DNA of 64,000 nt from Pyrus communis (taxonomy: Eukaryota; Streptophyta; Magnoliopsida; Rosales; Rosaceae). This document shows positions 10,161 to 21,063 of the stretch, one piece after another. Positions within the stretch are counted from its first letter, which is position 1. Each line of letters starts with the position of its first letter. The DNA lies in assembly GCF_963583255.1 (NCBI RefSeq), contig NC_084816.1, positions 21,707,344-21,771,343 of the forward strand, given 5' to 3'. The notes under the pieces are model-generated. The model saw nothing but the letters and a program-made list of their open reading frames with translations. It was not told the DNA's origin and did no database searches. A program made the translations under genes and the position numbers.

Positions 10161-10660
10161 CTGTCTTTGAGTATGAAGTTGTTCGTGAAAAAGTACTCCC
10201 TGAAAATACGACATGGCAAGTGCTTTCATATAAAAAACAGTTCACTTGTTTGGCTTTTTAAAGATTTAAATAGGACTCGATTGGAAGTACTTTATCTATA
10301 CTATGATATCGTGTGTTGTTTTTAAACCTATAAACACCAAGATCACCACCACACGTCCATGAAAAGAGACAAAAATTAAGATTGAGAAAAAGCAAAGTGA
10401 AAGAGAAAAATTTCAGGATTAATTTAGGGTTTGATTTTGGTAAGCTTTATTTAGGGGGTTTTCTTGTTGTTTAGTTTGTGCTTAGAGTGAGAGAGAGAAG
10501 AAATAAACCCATACTATACAATTAGCATGTATTATGCCTAGTAATGAACCACATGACATAATAGCCGTTGATCCGGATATGCATTTAACGGTTGAGAATT
10601 ATCTTGAAAGAACACTTCCTGAAAAATTTACATGGCAAGTGCCTTCCAAGAAACGGTTCA
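10161..10660 (+). pseudogene. Paired coding-like fragments, unrecognised
   Basis: Two stretches, 10161-10243 and 10590-10660, resemble each other at DNA and protein level (VREKVLPENTTWQVLSYKKQ versus LERTLPEKFTWQVPSKKRF). Both start as if within a reading frame but are followed by stops, and no start codon or splice signals were found. They look like decayed duplicate fragments of one exon; the family is not recognised. Confidence 0.35.
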
Positions 10661-11369
10661 CATTTTGTTTGTTTTACACCTCATTAAGTTTTTGAGTTTA
10701 AAGCTCTTGAAGTGTGTCGTGAAAAAAACTTATAAGAGTACTGTTTTTTTTCTTTTTCTTTTCTGTCAAAGCAGTATAAATGTCATTTCGTTCACTTTTG
10801 TTTCTCAAATGTTAACCAACTTGCAAAGCAGATTGGTGGATTCTCAATTTGCCCATTACTTTAAATCACCAAGTTACTTTCTAGGAAGCCTTTACCAAAT
10901 TGCAAGGAGTTGATTGTCCAGGAATCATTTGATGGATTTACTAATGATTTAAAAATCCATCCGTCATCATGTGTGGTGCAGGCAAAATGAATCAAATTAT
11001 ACATTAATTTCAAGAAGCTAATGATGTAATCTAAATCAAGGAATTCACTTGCTTCTCAATACTTGAAGATGAGTTCTTTCTCAACGTATTTTGTGACTGA
11101 CTGATAGAGTTTCATATTTATTATAATAAGAATCGTTTATCTTATAAATTATCTCTAATAAATATTGTTTTTGCAAAAAATTGATAATAATGAGATCGTA
11201 CAATTATTGAACTGTGTAAAAATATATGGTCATATTTGATAAAAACATTACAAACCGTCTATCTATTTTCTACAAATTGAATAAATGACCTTATTTTTAA
11301 TTGAATTTTTGCTTAGATGTGTTAACCCCTTTGGATTCCTATCAAAGGCATCAAACATCCATGCTCTCA

Positions 11370-11498
11370 TGTCACATTCGACCCGAGGTCCACCACATCC
11401 TGGGCCCGCTCCACCACCGTAGCACGATATTGTCCGTTTTGGGCCCCGACCACGCCGCCACGGCTAGGGATTGGCTCTGATACCAAATTGTCACATTT
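11370..11498 (-). mobile_element. Cassandra TRIM fragment
   Basis: Contains the LTR terminal part (GTAGCACGATATTGTCCG and following) and, after a deletion of the 5S part, the PBS side GGCTCTGATACCAAATTGTCACA. That PBS reverse-complements to TGGTATCAGAGCC, the initiator-Met tRNA site. It matches the complete Cassandra at 17703-18439. Truncated and diverged. Confidence 0.75.
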
Positions 11499-11989
11499 TA
11501 TGGCTTTGTCACCTTCCAGGTGTCGGCTAGCACGTCTCAATTCAGGGCCCTGGTGAACATTTCGGGTCGGGTCGGGGAGTGCAAGTAGGTTTTTAGCAAT
11601 TTCTTAGCCGTGTAGGGAGGTGTAAAAATTTGGTTCCAATGTGTTCAGTGGTTTAAAATTCAGCATATTGAACTATTTCAGCAGGTTTTATGCATGCATG
11701 TGGTCCAATATTCTAGTAGATAAGATTTTAGGTTACTACCTATGCTTTCCGGATTCGAAACTACCCCATCTCCTAAATTATTCTAATAGTTTCAAACTCT
11801 TCCCTCCCTCCCTAATAATAAAAACAAGGGGCTTTTAGATTTTAGGGTTTCAATAAGATTGTTTTTATATTTTAACCTGAATGGTTTTAAAATCTAATAT
11901 AAGTCCCTATTTTAAAACTTACCATATTTAAGTAATTATACCATATTTATTATTTATAAACTTACCATTTGAAATTCTTTACCCATCTA
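11499..11989. other. Intergenic, no gene seen
   Basis: AT-rich sequence, no convincing coding or mobile structure. Confidence 0.5.
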
Positions 11990-12840
11990 TAATTATGTTT
12001 TTTTATTCTGTGCTCTAATCATATTAATAGATAAAAATTTATTCAAAATTCAACAACAAAACAAAATCAATTTATACATAACATTTAGTACCTTATTTTA
12101 TTTATAGGTACAGAAGTATTGGTACATAACTTTTGGTACATTATATTACTCATAGGTACAGAAATATCGATTTGTAAGTTTCGGTAAGAATATATCAGTA
12201 CATAACTTTTGGTACGAATGTATCGGTACAAATATGCCGGTACAAATGTATCGGTATGTAACTATAGTATCTAAACATACATACATACGTAATATGCATA
12301 TACATATATATATGGAGAAATTCACGCGCAATGAAAACTATACGATAATATATGAATTTTCTTATTAGAAATTATTATTGGCACTCCGAAAATCTCATTT
12401 TGCACTCCAAATTATGTTTTTTATTTTGTGCTCTAATCATATTAATAGATAAAAATTTATTCAAAATTCAAATTCTCATTATTAAAAAAATTAAACAACA
12501 AAACAAAATCAATTTATACATAACATTCGGTACCTTATTTTATTCATAGGTACAGAAGTATTGGTACATAACTTTAGGTACATTATATTACTCATAGGTA
12601 TAGAAGTATCGACTCGTAAGTTTCGGTAAGAATATATCGGTACATAACTTTCGGCACGAATGTATTGGTACAAATATGTCGGTACAAATGTATCGGTACG
12701 TAACTATAATATCTAAACATACATATGTACGTAATATACATATATATGGAGAAAATCACGCACAATGAAAACTATATGATAATATATGACTTTTCTTATT
12801 GGAAATTGTTATTGGTACTCCAAAAATTTTATTTTGCATT
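11990..12840. repeat. Tandem duplication, about 2 x 418 bp, with GGTAC motifs
   Basis: GTGCTCTAATCATATTAATAG at 12010 recurs at 12428, and homology continues for about 400 bp with small indels. Each copy contains many GGTACAWA and ATCGGTAC motifs, an internal degenerate minisatellite. Each copy ends in the left half of a 121-bp MITE; only the second copy keeps the right half. Confidence 0.85.
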
Positions 12841-12929
12841 CCAAACTTTCTATAATTAAAAAGAAAAATACGCTTTTAAGGAGTGTAAAATAAGATTTTT
12901 GGAGTACTAATAAATGTCCTCTTCTTATT
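12793..12929. mobile_element. 121-bp MITE with 8-bp TSD (hAT-like)
   Basis: The element at 12801-12921 has inverted termini (GGAAATTGTTATTGGTACTC; right end reads AGGACATTTATTAGTACTCC in reverse complement). It is flanked by TTCTTATT at 12793-12800 and 12922-12929. An 8-bp TSD is the hAT signature. A second 121-bp member is at 62841-62961. Confidence 0.82.
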
Positions 12930-13723
12930 ATGGGAACTTAATAATAACTATCAATGATAAATAACATTTGTATTATTTATGGGAATCAATATATAACCTA
13001 CAAACAAAAAACTCAATAATTATTACAACCTATTTAATATTAAAAAATTACAATTAAATGCCAAGGATTAGAATTAGTTTTTAACCTTAGATAAGGTTTT
13101 ATTCAAAAAGTAATCTTAGACAAAGATTATAATAGAATTTTCTTTAGAAATAATTATAAAAAAAGTGTTAGTTTGCATACTTTTCTTGACAGATAAATAT
13201 TAAGTAGGCAATACTGTCAACAGAAAACGAAAGCAAATAGATAACAGTAGTTATGCAACTATAACAAATATAGTACGTTATAACAGTAAGATCGCATGAA
13301 CAGAAGAGAAAAAACAAATTGAAATAGACTGGCTTGTTGAGTAGATAAACTCTGTGTATGAGCAATGTCCTAAAGATAAAATTTCGCTATAAACGTAAAA
13401 ATTATTTACTAACTTTCTGGGGAAGGCTCAAGACTAAGATTCCAAAATATTAGCCTCACGCTCGGGGACCAACTTTTGACCTTAAAACATATAGCTATTA
13501 GCTAGTTACAAGACGAAGCGTTTCTGCTCTCAAGCTTATACAACCTATCTATATGAAAACGTTTTCACCGTTGTGAAATTGCGAGGCTGTTCGATTGCTA
13601 TCTCGAGGGGCAAACAAAAACACAACAGAGGTTTTTATTGGTCCTGAATTTTTTTTTCAATATTTTGTTGAAGGATATAAACAGTATCATTAGAATCTAA
13701 TAAGTAATGACGGAGTTAAAAAT

Positions 13724-13978
13724 TTACAACGACGGGTCAAAAAATAGCTTTAAAAAATCAATTGTACTTCCATTTATAATTGTCCATGACGTGTTCTCAT
13801 AATTAAATATGTCATTCTCAATGTATACAAACAAACTATCATTCAACCAATGACCACCCATCCAATTATGAGGTTGATTCTTCACAATATTCATCACTAA
13901 AAAAACTCTTTCAACAGAAGTAGTCGCAAGACTTGCAACTGGTAAAATTATTGCTAATTTCATTAGCATGTACACCAA
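13724..13978 (-). pseudogene. hAT transposase C-terminal remnant (ZMYM1-like)
   Basis: An 84-codon open stretch on the minus strand reads MKLAIILPVASLATTSVERV, then MNIVKNQPHNWMGGHWLNDS and FVYIENDIF. This resembles the hATC dimerisation segment (PVxxATVERxFSxM, then LRNRMGDxxLNDxLVxYIE). There is no ATG, zinc-finger domain or DDE region nearby, so it is a fragment. Confidence 0.72.
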
Positions 13979-15039
13979 AGGGATACTGTCTATCCCTCTT
14001 TATCTCCACCTACTTTTGTGCAAGACTACTAGTTCCTTTCAACTTAGAAAATTTATTATGCAAGTTGTGTGAACTCCATATTTGGATAAAATTAAGTAAG
14101 ATGAACCAACTTAACCACATAATATAAGTTTGATCAAATTAACAACCACTGACTCAACCAAAAGTACAAGAAAAAAAAAAGAAAACTAATTAGGCACTTT
14201 TAGTCCTCGGTGTTTGGGGCTTGGCTAATGGAAAATTAAGTCCATTAACTAATGGAAAATTAAGTCCAATGCCTAATAGAATTTGGAATTAACTAATGAG
14301 AAATTATGGATTTTTTATAATATTTCATATGCTGCTACTCATATATATTATTCCAATGTCCAATATTTCATCTGCTGCAGCTATGCACCTATAGGGGTCA
14401 GAAATTTACAAACTTATTGGGGTCAAGGTATGCCAAGGCCCCCACATTGGCTCCGCTAGTGCTAATAAGTCTATCATTTTGACAAAATTTTTTTTGCAAG
14501 GGTGTTCAATTTGCTTTCAAACTCCAACCCTCTTTATATCTCTAATTTAGGACAAGAATAAAGAATGAGTACAAATTAGCAATACTTTTCTCATATCATA
14601 AGCAAAAAAAGTAAAAATTAAAATCAAATAGTTATCAAACGGGTGCACAAATCAAGTGAATGAGTTCAAAGATCATAGAACTAACTAATTACGCCAAATC
14701 CTTAAAATATATGGAATCCTGGAGAACACCTGCTGAGCCTACGTGATGTCTCTTGGGCCTCGTCTCTCCGTTAGGTTTCCCGGAAAATTAAAACCCACCA
14801 TATCGGTGAGAAACTCATAGGAAATTTGACAGGTTACTAGAATTTTGGAAACAAATGTTCAAGGTTTTGGATGTGGTACATTTGGCCCCATATCCAGTTT
14901 CTGATAGAAGGCAAAAGATCAGGAAGGATATGGCAAAACATCACTAACAGTAGGTCATTATTCAGATCGGATATATGATGGTGTTATTCACATATTTTTT
15001 AGGAGAAGTTAGGTTCTCATCCTTCCTTTTGCTACTCTA
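13979..15039. other. Intergenic, possible hAT-derived debris
   Basis: No gene recognised. The GGTCAGAAATTTACAAAC to GGCTCCGCTAGTG stretch near 14395-14460 may belong to the hAT remnant, but its ends could not be defined. Confidence 0.4.
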
Positions 15040-15909
15040 TTGATTAAAATCCTATTCCTTTTTAATTTTTGATCAAGGTCCTTAGATATTAATAACATCA
15101 TTAATTATTTCAATAATAAAATATTTTTTTATTTCTAAATATATCCATTTAATGTTAAAAATGTTAGAATTAGTATATTTATATTTATGACTAATTTTTT
15201 TATCATATATTTTTAGTTTTAGTTTTTAAATGTAATTCTTTTTTAATTTGTACCAATTTTCTGTTCAGTTTTAATTTGTACCTATATATTAATTTCTTTT
15301 TGTGCCCATATTTTTTAAAGTTTATTTGTATTTGTACCCATATATGTTTTTTTATTTGTACTTTTTATTTTGCTAAATGTACCCATGCTAATTATATGTA
15401 CGCATTCATGTAAAACTTTTTAATCTTAAAATGTACTCATTTTTTAATATACCAATTTGTTATATGTAAAATGTACCCCTTTTTTTATATAAAATCTATT
15501 TAAATTTTTTCTAATCCATTTTTAAACTTATATGAGTACATTCTTTTTTCTTTGATTTTAAAATGTATCCATGTCAATAATCGAAGAAATTTACTAATGT
15601 TATTAAGCCTAATATCTTTTTTTTTTTTTGGTGATTTTGAAGAATGCACCCATGCTTTGATACAATAATTTTTTTGGTTAATTTTGATGAATGTACCCAT
15701 GTTTACACACACACACACACACTATAGTATATTTATATTTTAATATTTTTAATCCCACAAATTATGGTTTTTTATTTAAAATCTCATTTATATAAACAAC
15801 TAAAATTTCTAATTTTTAATTTAAATAGTAACGTACATAGAAATAAATTATCACATTAATTTCAAGGACCTTAATAAAAAATTAAAAACCAACAAGGTTT
15901 CAATCAAAG
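15040..15909. mobile_element. Non-autonomous TIR element with TGTACCCA repeats
   Basis: The left end (ATTGATTAAAATCCTATTCC to GATCAAGGTCCTTAG) and the right end in reverse complement (TTGATTGAAACCTTGTTGG to ATTAAGGTCCTTG) form inverted repeats of about 50 bp. The interior (15225-15720) is a degenerate series of TGTACCCAT/TTTTTT motifs ending in a (CA)n run at 15706-15721. No transposase frame. Confidence 0.6.
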
Positions 15910-15939
15910 AAAATTCATAGCTAAGGACTGCATCCAAAG

Positions 15940-16075
15940 TCTTCCTATTTTTTATTTTTAACTTTTCACACATTTTTTTGTTAATTTTTGTTATTTAATA
16001 TTTTTCAATTCATTCGATATAACATCCAAAAATTAAAAATGTGTGTAGAAGAACAAAAGAGGTGTGTGGATATAG
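15940..16075. mobile_element. Small MITE
   Basis: Inverted ends: GCATCCAAAGTCTTCC on the left, and on the right the reverse complement of GAGGTGTGTGGATATAGC. Same family as the copy near 58819-58957. Confidence 0.5.
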
Positions 16076-16109
16076 CACTACCCTTCATATATTATAAGGA
16101 AAACTAATG

Positions 16110-16252
16110 AAAAGGGCTTAAAAATTTTGAGTTTTAACGATAAAGACAAAATAAAAGGTAAAGTGAATAGTACCAGGATTGACTTTTTAGTGTAAAAATG
16201 TGATTTTTCGTTAAAGTAAACAGTACCACAAGTTTTTCGTTAAAACTCCCAT
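16110..16252. mobile_element. Small MITE (GTTTTAACGAW family)
   Basis: GAGTTTTAACGATAAAGACA on the left and GTTTTTCGTTAAAACTCC on the right are inverted, with GTAAAGTGAATAGTACCA and TAAAGTAAACAGTACCA inside. A second copy in opposite orientation is at 49045-49193. Confidence 0.65.
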
Positions 16253-16894
16253 TATTATATAGTATTCATCACTAAGCATCATTATTGGCAGCGGTGTGGT
16301 ATTCATATTATACGAAAAATTATCTTATGGTGACGGGGCCTCCTCGACAAAGCACCAAGGCCTCTGCTTGATGACACGCATGGTAGCGTAGGCTATTTTA
16401 GTTGATCGAATTGTGGTTTTAAGTATGCGTGTGTAGATAATCGTGTTCAAGTGTTAATAAGTTAGTAAACTTATAATTTGACCTATTCATTTTTCATGTT
16501 CTCACTCATAGATTATTTTTGTAAATTTCATTAAAATTGAAAATCATTTAGCCATTTGATTATTATCATCAGGAACATTTCATTAGTTATCGACATCACA
16601 AGGTTGGTTTTTATTTTATTAGGTCGCACTTAGATAATTAAACGGTTTCTGACTTAAGTAAACTTTTGTTGGAAACATATTTCAATATTACCTAAAAAGG
16701 ATAAGTTCAAAATATGAGATAGTGTATATATTAAAAAAATTAAAAATTAAAAATATTATGAGATAGGGTATATATCTACATTGGTATATGCAATTAAATC
16801 AGAATTGCAGTATAAAGGTTGATGTGGCAATGTTGCCTGCTTAATTGTCTTATAGACAAAGTTTGTCACTCAATGAGTTAGGCAAACCAAGTAG

Positions 16895-16933
<39 letters not shown>

Positions 16934-16935
<2 letters not shown>

Positions 16936-18641
16936 GATAGGATCATATTTTTATAAATATTTTTATACTTCTTTGTAGCCTTTAAATTTTATAACATCTA
17001 AGGGTTCTTATTTATTCATTAAATAACATAAATACTTATGTTGATTTTAACTAATATTAAAGATAAAATTAAAATTAAAAAAACATAAAATCTGGAAGAA
17101 AATTAAAATTAAAATTAAAAAAAAGGAAGAAACCCTAATCGTGAAAATAAGAAAGGAGGCTGCAACCTCTATCTCCGATCCCCAGGTCTACAACTTCCAT
17201 GCTTGAACCTCCACTACATAAACAAAACAAAACCCTAAAATCTATTATTGTTCATATATGTAGGATGGTTAAATTAGGTTTTGGAATTTTTTTTAGTTCA
17301 ATTCATGTATTTGATGGTTTTTCTACCCTTTTAGTTTTTCAAATAAAAAAAACCAACTATCTCAATATGCTTTCCATATGTTTTGATTGTAAGTCGAAAG
17401 TATGTGTTGTGTTCCTGCAAGGCTTTTGATATGTTGGTACCTATAAGAATGTATGATTTTGGTTCTAGATTATAATTTAGATATTGATTTTCTTACCTTG
17501 CTTCATTTTCATTTTTCAACAATCTTTTTTCTGTTACGCAAGCAAATCTTTGATGTTTCTAACGATCTTATTGTGGCAATAGGAGGATCAAGCTTTGCAC
17601 TTATTTGGGTTAAAATTATGATTATTTGAACATTGCAGACCTCATCGACAAAGAAGAGATTTTTTTTTTTTTTGTTATTAAGGTTCAATTTCTAATTATT
17701 TATGTCACATCCCGACCCAGGCTCCACCACATCCTAGGCTCGACTCCGCCATAGCACGATATTGTTTGCTTTGGGCCCCAACCGAGCCTTCACGGTTTTG
17801 TTTCTGGGAGCTCATATGAGAATTTCCAAGTGGATCACCCATCCTGGGATTACTCTAGCCCAAACTCACTTAACTTCGGAGTTCCGATGGAACCCAAAAC
17901 CAGTGAATTCCCAAAAGGCCTTGTGCTATATGGAGGTGGGCATGTACATATAAGGCATAAAGGATCCTTTCCCCTGGGCGATGTGGGATCTAACAATCCA
18001 CCCCCCTTAGGGGCCCGACGTCCTCGTTGGCACACTTCTGTCTAGGGATTGGCTATAATACCAAATTGTCACATCCCGATCCGGGCTCCACCACATCCTG
18101 GGCTCGACTCTGCTGTAGCACGATATTGTCCACTTTAGGCCCCAACCACGCCTTCATGGTTTAGGCTCCACCACATCCTAGGCTTGACTCCGCCGTAGTA
18201 CGATATTGTCCGCTTTGGGCCCCAACCACGCCATCATCGTTTTGTTTCTGGGAACTCACACGAGAACTTCCCAATGGGTCACCCATCCTGGGATTGCTCC
18301 AGCCCAAACTTGCTTAACTTCGGAGTTCCGATGGAACCCGAAGCCAGTGAGTTCCCAAAACGCCTCGTGCTATATGGAGGTGGGCATGTACATATAAGGC
18401 ATAGAGGATCCTCTCCCCTGGGTGATATGGGATCTAACAATTTATTTATTTATTTTATTCTATTAGATATTTGTTTTGATTTAGATTAGTATTTTCCTTA
18501 TTAATTATGATCCACATCATCATTCAAGTCATTTAATGTTTAAAACTTTTCACATCACTCTTAATCTAGACCGTTGAATGTTATAAAATCTGAAGGCTAC
18601 ACGGAAGCGTAAAAATGTTTTTAAAAGTATTTGTTCCTTGA

Positions 18642-18650
<9 letters not shown>
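16934..18650. mobile_element. TIR element inserted in a (TA)n tract, with nested Cassandra
   Basis: The left end GGGATAGGATCATATTTTTA and the right end in reverse complement (AGGGTAGGATCAAGGAACAA) begin inverted repeats of about 70 bp that share TGTAGCCTT and ATTTTATAACAT further in. The element is bounded on both sides by pure TA microsatellite (16901-16933 and 18651-18696). This suggests insertion into, or creation of, a TA tract, as reported for Micron-like MITEs. No transposase was found. A complete Cassandra TRIM sits inside at 17703-18439. Confidence 0.75.
17698..18444 (-). mobile_element. Cassandra TRIM retrotransposon, complete
   Basis: Two LTRs (17703-17995, 293 bp; 18067-18439, 373 bp) flank a 71-bp internal region and are bounded by a 5-bp TSD, ATTTA (17698-17702 and 18440-18444). 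On the minus strand the LTRs start TGTTAGATCCC and end GGGATGTGACA. They contain a 5S rRNA-like block (GGAACTCCGAAGTTAAG to GGATGGGTGA; about 17832-17892 and 18278-18338), the hallmark of Cassandra. The PBS is a diverged TGGTATTATAGCC and the PPT is AAGGGGGGTGGAT. No proteins are encoded, so it would move in trans. The second LTR carries an internal tandem duplication of about 80 bp, explaining the length difference. Confidence 0.92.

Positions 18651-18696
<46 letters not shown>
18651..18696. repeat. (TA)n microsatellite
   Basis: Uninterrupted AT dinucleotide run at the right border of the TIR element; the left-hand counterpart is 16901-16933. Confidence 0.95.
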
Positions 18697-18698
<2 letters not shown>

Positions 18699-19800
18699 CT
18701 TATTTCATCTATAACATCTACTTTGAGCTTTTAGTGTTGTCATTTTCCTCCACATAGAATATTTTACTATAAAAGGCAACATTACCTATTTTAGGAGAGT
18801 AGACAAAATTTGCAAACTCAATTTTCATACCGTTGGAGCTAGCTTTTGTCTACGTGGCTCGTCAAAATGAGTTTGCCTACTCAAATTACCTGTGCGATTA
18901 GTAGTTGAGGGTGAGCATTTAGATTAGTTAAACCAAGTTAGGTAATGATAATTATTATTTTTAGAAACTATATTACTATATAATTGTTTGAGGGTCAACC
19001 TGCTAATCTTAAATACTGATTGCTATATATGCCTACCCCGCCACCAAAAAAAGTTCAGAAAATGGAACTGTTGATCAAACTAGGAGACCAAGGTAGGACT
19101 GAGTTCAATTTCAGTCATCGAGTTTTTGTTTCTGTAGCATTTGGAGGACTTACCGGCTACCAATGCATTGAATAATTAAATTTGGAGTCTTTACAAAAAT
19201 AAATAAACACAAAACGTATTGGCAAAGAATTGAATTGATGAAGTCCATGAAATTCTAGAACTTGTTCACATGTTAAATGAACTCACCTTGACCAAATTAA
19301 ACTAATATTATTGCAAACTTCCAAGGATTATGCTTTATTAATGGTAAATTTTAATTCAGTATGTGGCTTCCTGAATTGTTACTACATGCTAATTAAACTA
19401 AACCCCAAGCTAACTAGGGTTACTCCTTAATCACCAGGGTTTAAACCATAGTACAAATTACGCTAATATAGTCGATAATGATTGCTTTGGTGATGGAAGC
19501 ACAATAATAAAAATTTAGAAAAAAAATAAAGTAATATTAACACTAGCTAATAGTACCATTAAAGCAAGAAAATAATGTGAGAGGGGAAGAAAAAAAGGAG
19601 CTAAAGCACTTTCATTGGTCCCATATCATGTCTCCTCACTAGCTAGCGCCCTTGATGTGATCTCTTGTTCAAAATTATTATTATTTTCTTTTTCTTCTCT
19701 CCCACTGCAAATTTGTTTTCTTCTCCAGCGAAATTCCTTTCCACCTTCTCTCATACTCAAAGAAATAGTAAAAAACAAAACAAAATTATCACTCGCCGGG
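18697..19800. other. Upstream region of the LSH gene
   Basis: No gene. A possible MITE fragment (GTTTGCCTACTCAAATTACC near 18870-18890) resembles sequence left of the TIR element at 16860-16900, suggesting an older element split by the insertion. The last 200 bp contain a CT/TTC-rich likely 5'UTR. Confidence 0.45.
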
Positions 19801-20361
19801 ATGTCTACCAACAAAGGAAAAGATATAGCGGAAGGATCGTCGTCTGCTTCTGCTACTACTACTGATCATCAACAACAGAAGCAGACTTCGCAGCCGCCGA
19901 CTCAGCTGAGCCGGTACGAGTCACAGAAGAGGAGAGATTGGAATACTTTTGGGCAGTACTTGAGGAACCAGAGGCCGCCAGTAGCTCTTTCACAGAGTAA
20001 CTCCAACCATGTGCTTGATTTCCTAAGGTACCTGGACCAATTTGGAAAGACCAAGGTGCACGCTCAAGGATGTGTGTTTTTTGGGCAACCTGAGCCTCCT
20101 GGCCCTTGCACCTGTCCGCTAAGACAAGCTTGGGGTAGCCTTGATGCACTGATCGGACGGCTGAGAGCTGCTTATGAAGAAAATGGTGGGTTGCCAGAAA
20201 CAAACCCATTTGCAAGTGGGGCTATAAGAGTCTATCTGCGTGAGGTGAGGGACTCTCAAGCCAAGGCTCGGGGAATTCCGTACAAGAAGAAGAAAAAGAA
20301 GAGAAATCTAATGAAGGCAAATCTTGACCATAATCCCAACATCTCCATGCAGCAATCTTGA
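19801..20361 (+). CDS. ALOG-domain protein, LSH7/LSH10-like
   Basis: Single coding exon, 186 aa, ATG at 19801. The frame is open 186 bp further upstream, but the ALOG family start [15 protein letters not shown] resembles the Arabidopsis LSH7 N-terminus. Residues about 37-160 form the ALOG domain: [20 protein letters not shown], the [19 protein letters not shown] core, a zinc-ribbon-like insert ([20 protein letters not shown]), [20 protein letters not shown] and [20 protein letters not shown]. It ends in the basic nuclear signal KKKKKKR. The family is nuclear, DNA-binding and derived from a transposon recombinase; members control organ boundary and light responses. Ser/Gln/Thr-rich N-tail and short C-tail are normal. 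It is isolated, with no functional neighbour. Confidence 0.95.
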   Translation: MSTNKGKDIAEGSSSASATTTDHQQQKQTSQPPTQLSRYESQKRRDWNTFGQYLRNQRPPVALSQSNSNHVLDFLRYLDQFGKTKVHAQGCVFFGQPEPPGPCTCPLRQAWGSLDALIGRLRAAYEENGGLPETNPFASGAIRVYLREVRDSQAKARGIPYKKKKKKRNLMKANLDHNPNISMQQS

Positions 20362-20397
20362 ATCTCGACCGATCGCCCGTCTTTCTCCACAAAATGG

Positions 20398-21029
20398 TAA
20401 TTTCATATGTTGCTATTTATAGTATAGTAGAATCTATAGATGGATTGCTTTTGATTTGGCTATATATAACAGCATGAAATTCAGCTTCATGAATTATATA
20501 ACCAGCTGAATTCTGGGTTTTTGTCAATTATGTTACATGAAGTTTTCAGTCCCTGATTATTTCGATAACAAAATTTCAGCCAATGTATAATAGGTAAAGA
20601 GAGAAAATAAGTATGCTAAAGGACGTATATATGCATCTTCAAATCGTAGCGATCTAGCGATCTCAATTCAGTAATTCGTTATAAAACCCTACGGCATGAA
20701 TATTTTAAACCCTAATTGCAGAGCAGCTAGCTAGTTGCTTAACTTTATTGTTAAGAGAAAAGACATAATAACAGCACCTTAATTAGTAACTTTAACTTAA
20801 TTATTTTCTTTGACAGACATTTGAAAGTTGAAACAACCTAAAGTATCTCTCTCTCTCTCTCTCTCTCATGCAAAATTATGGGGTTTTGTGGGGTTTTTCA
20901 AAAAATATATATAATATTTTCATAAATATGTTTTTGCCTTTTTGTATTCATGGCCCTTTTGGGATTCTGCACGATCTTGTGCTCGCCATGAATGGACACA
21001 AACAGTATCACTGTTGACATTCTTACTCT

Positions 21030-21063
<34 letters not shown>

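Noticed and set aside
17832..17892. 5S rRNA gene
   Set aside because: The 5S-like block lies inside a Cassandra LTR and is diverged and partial; not a genuine 5S gene. The same applies to 18278-18338 and 62012-62084.
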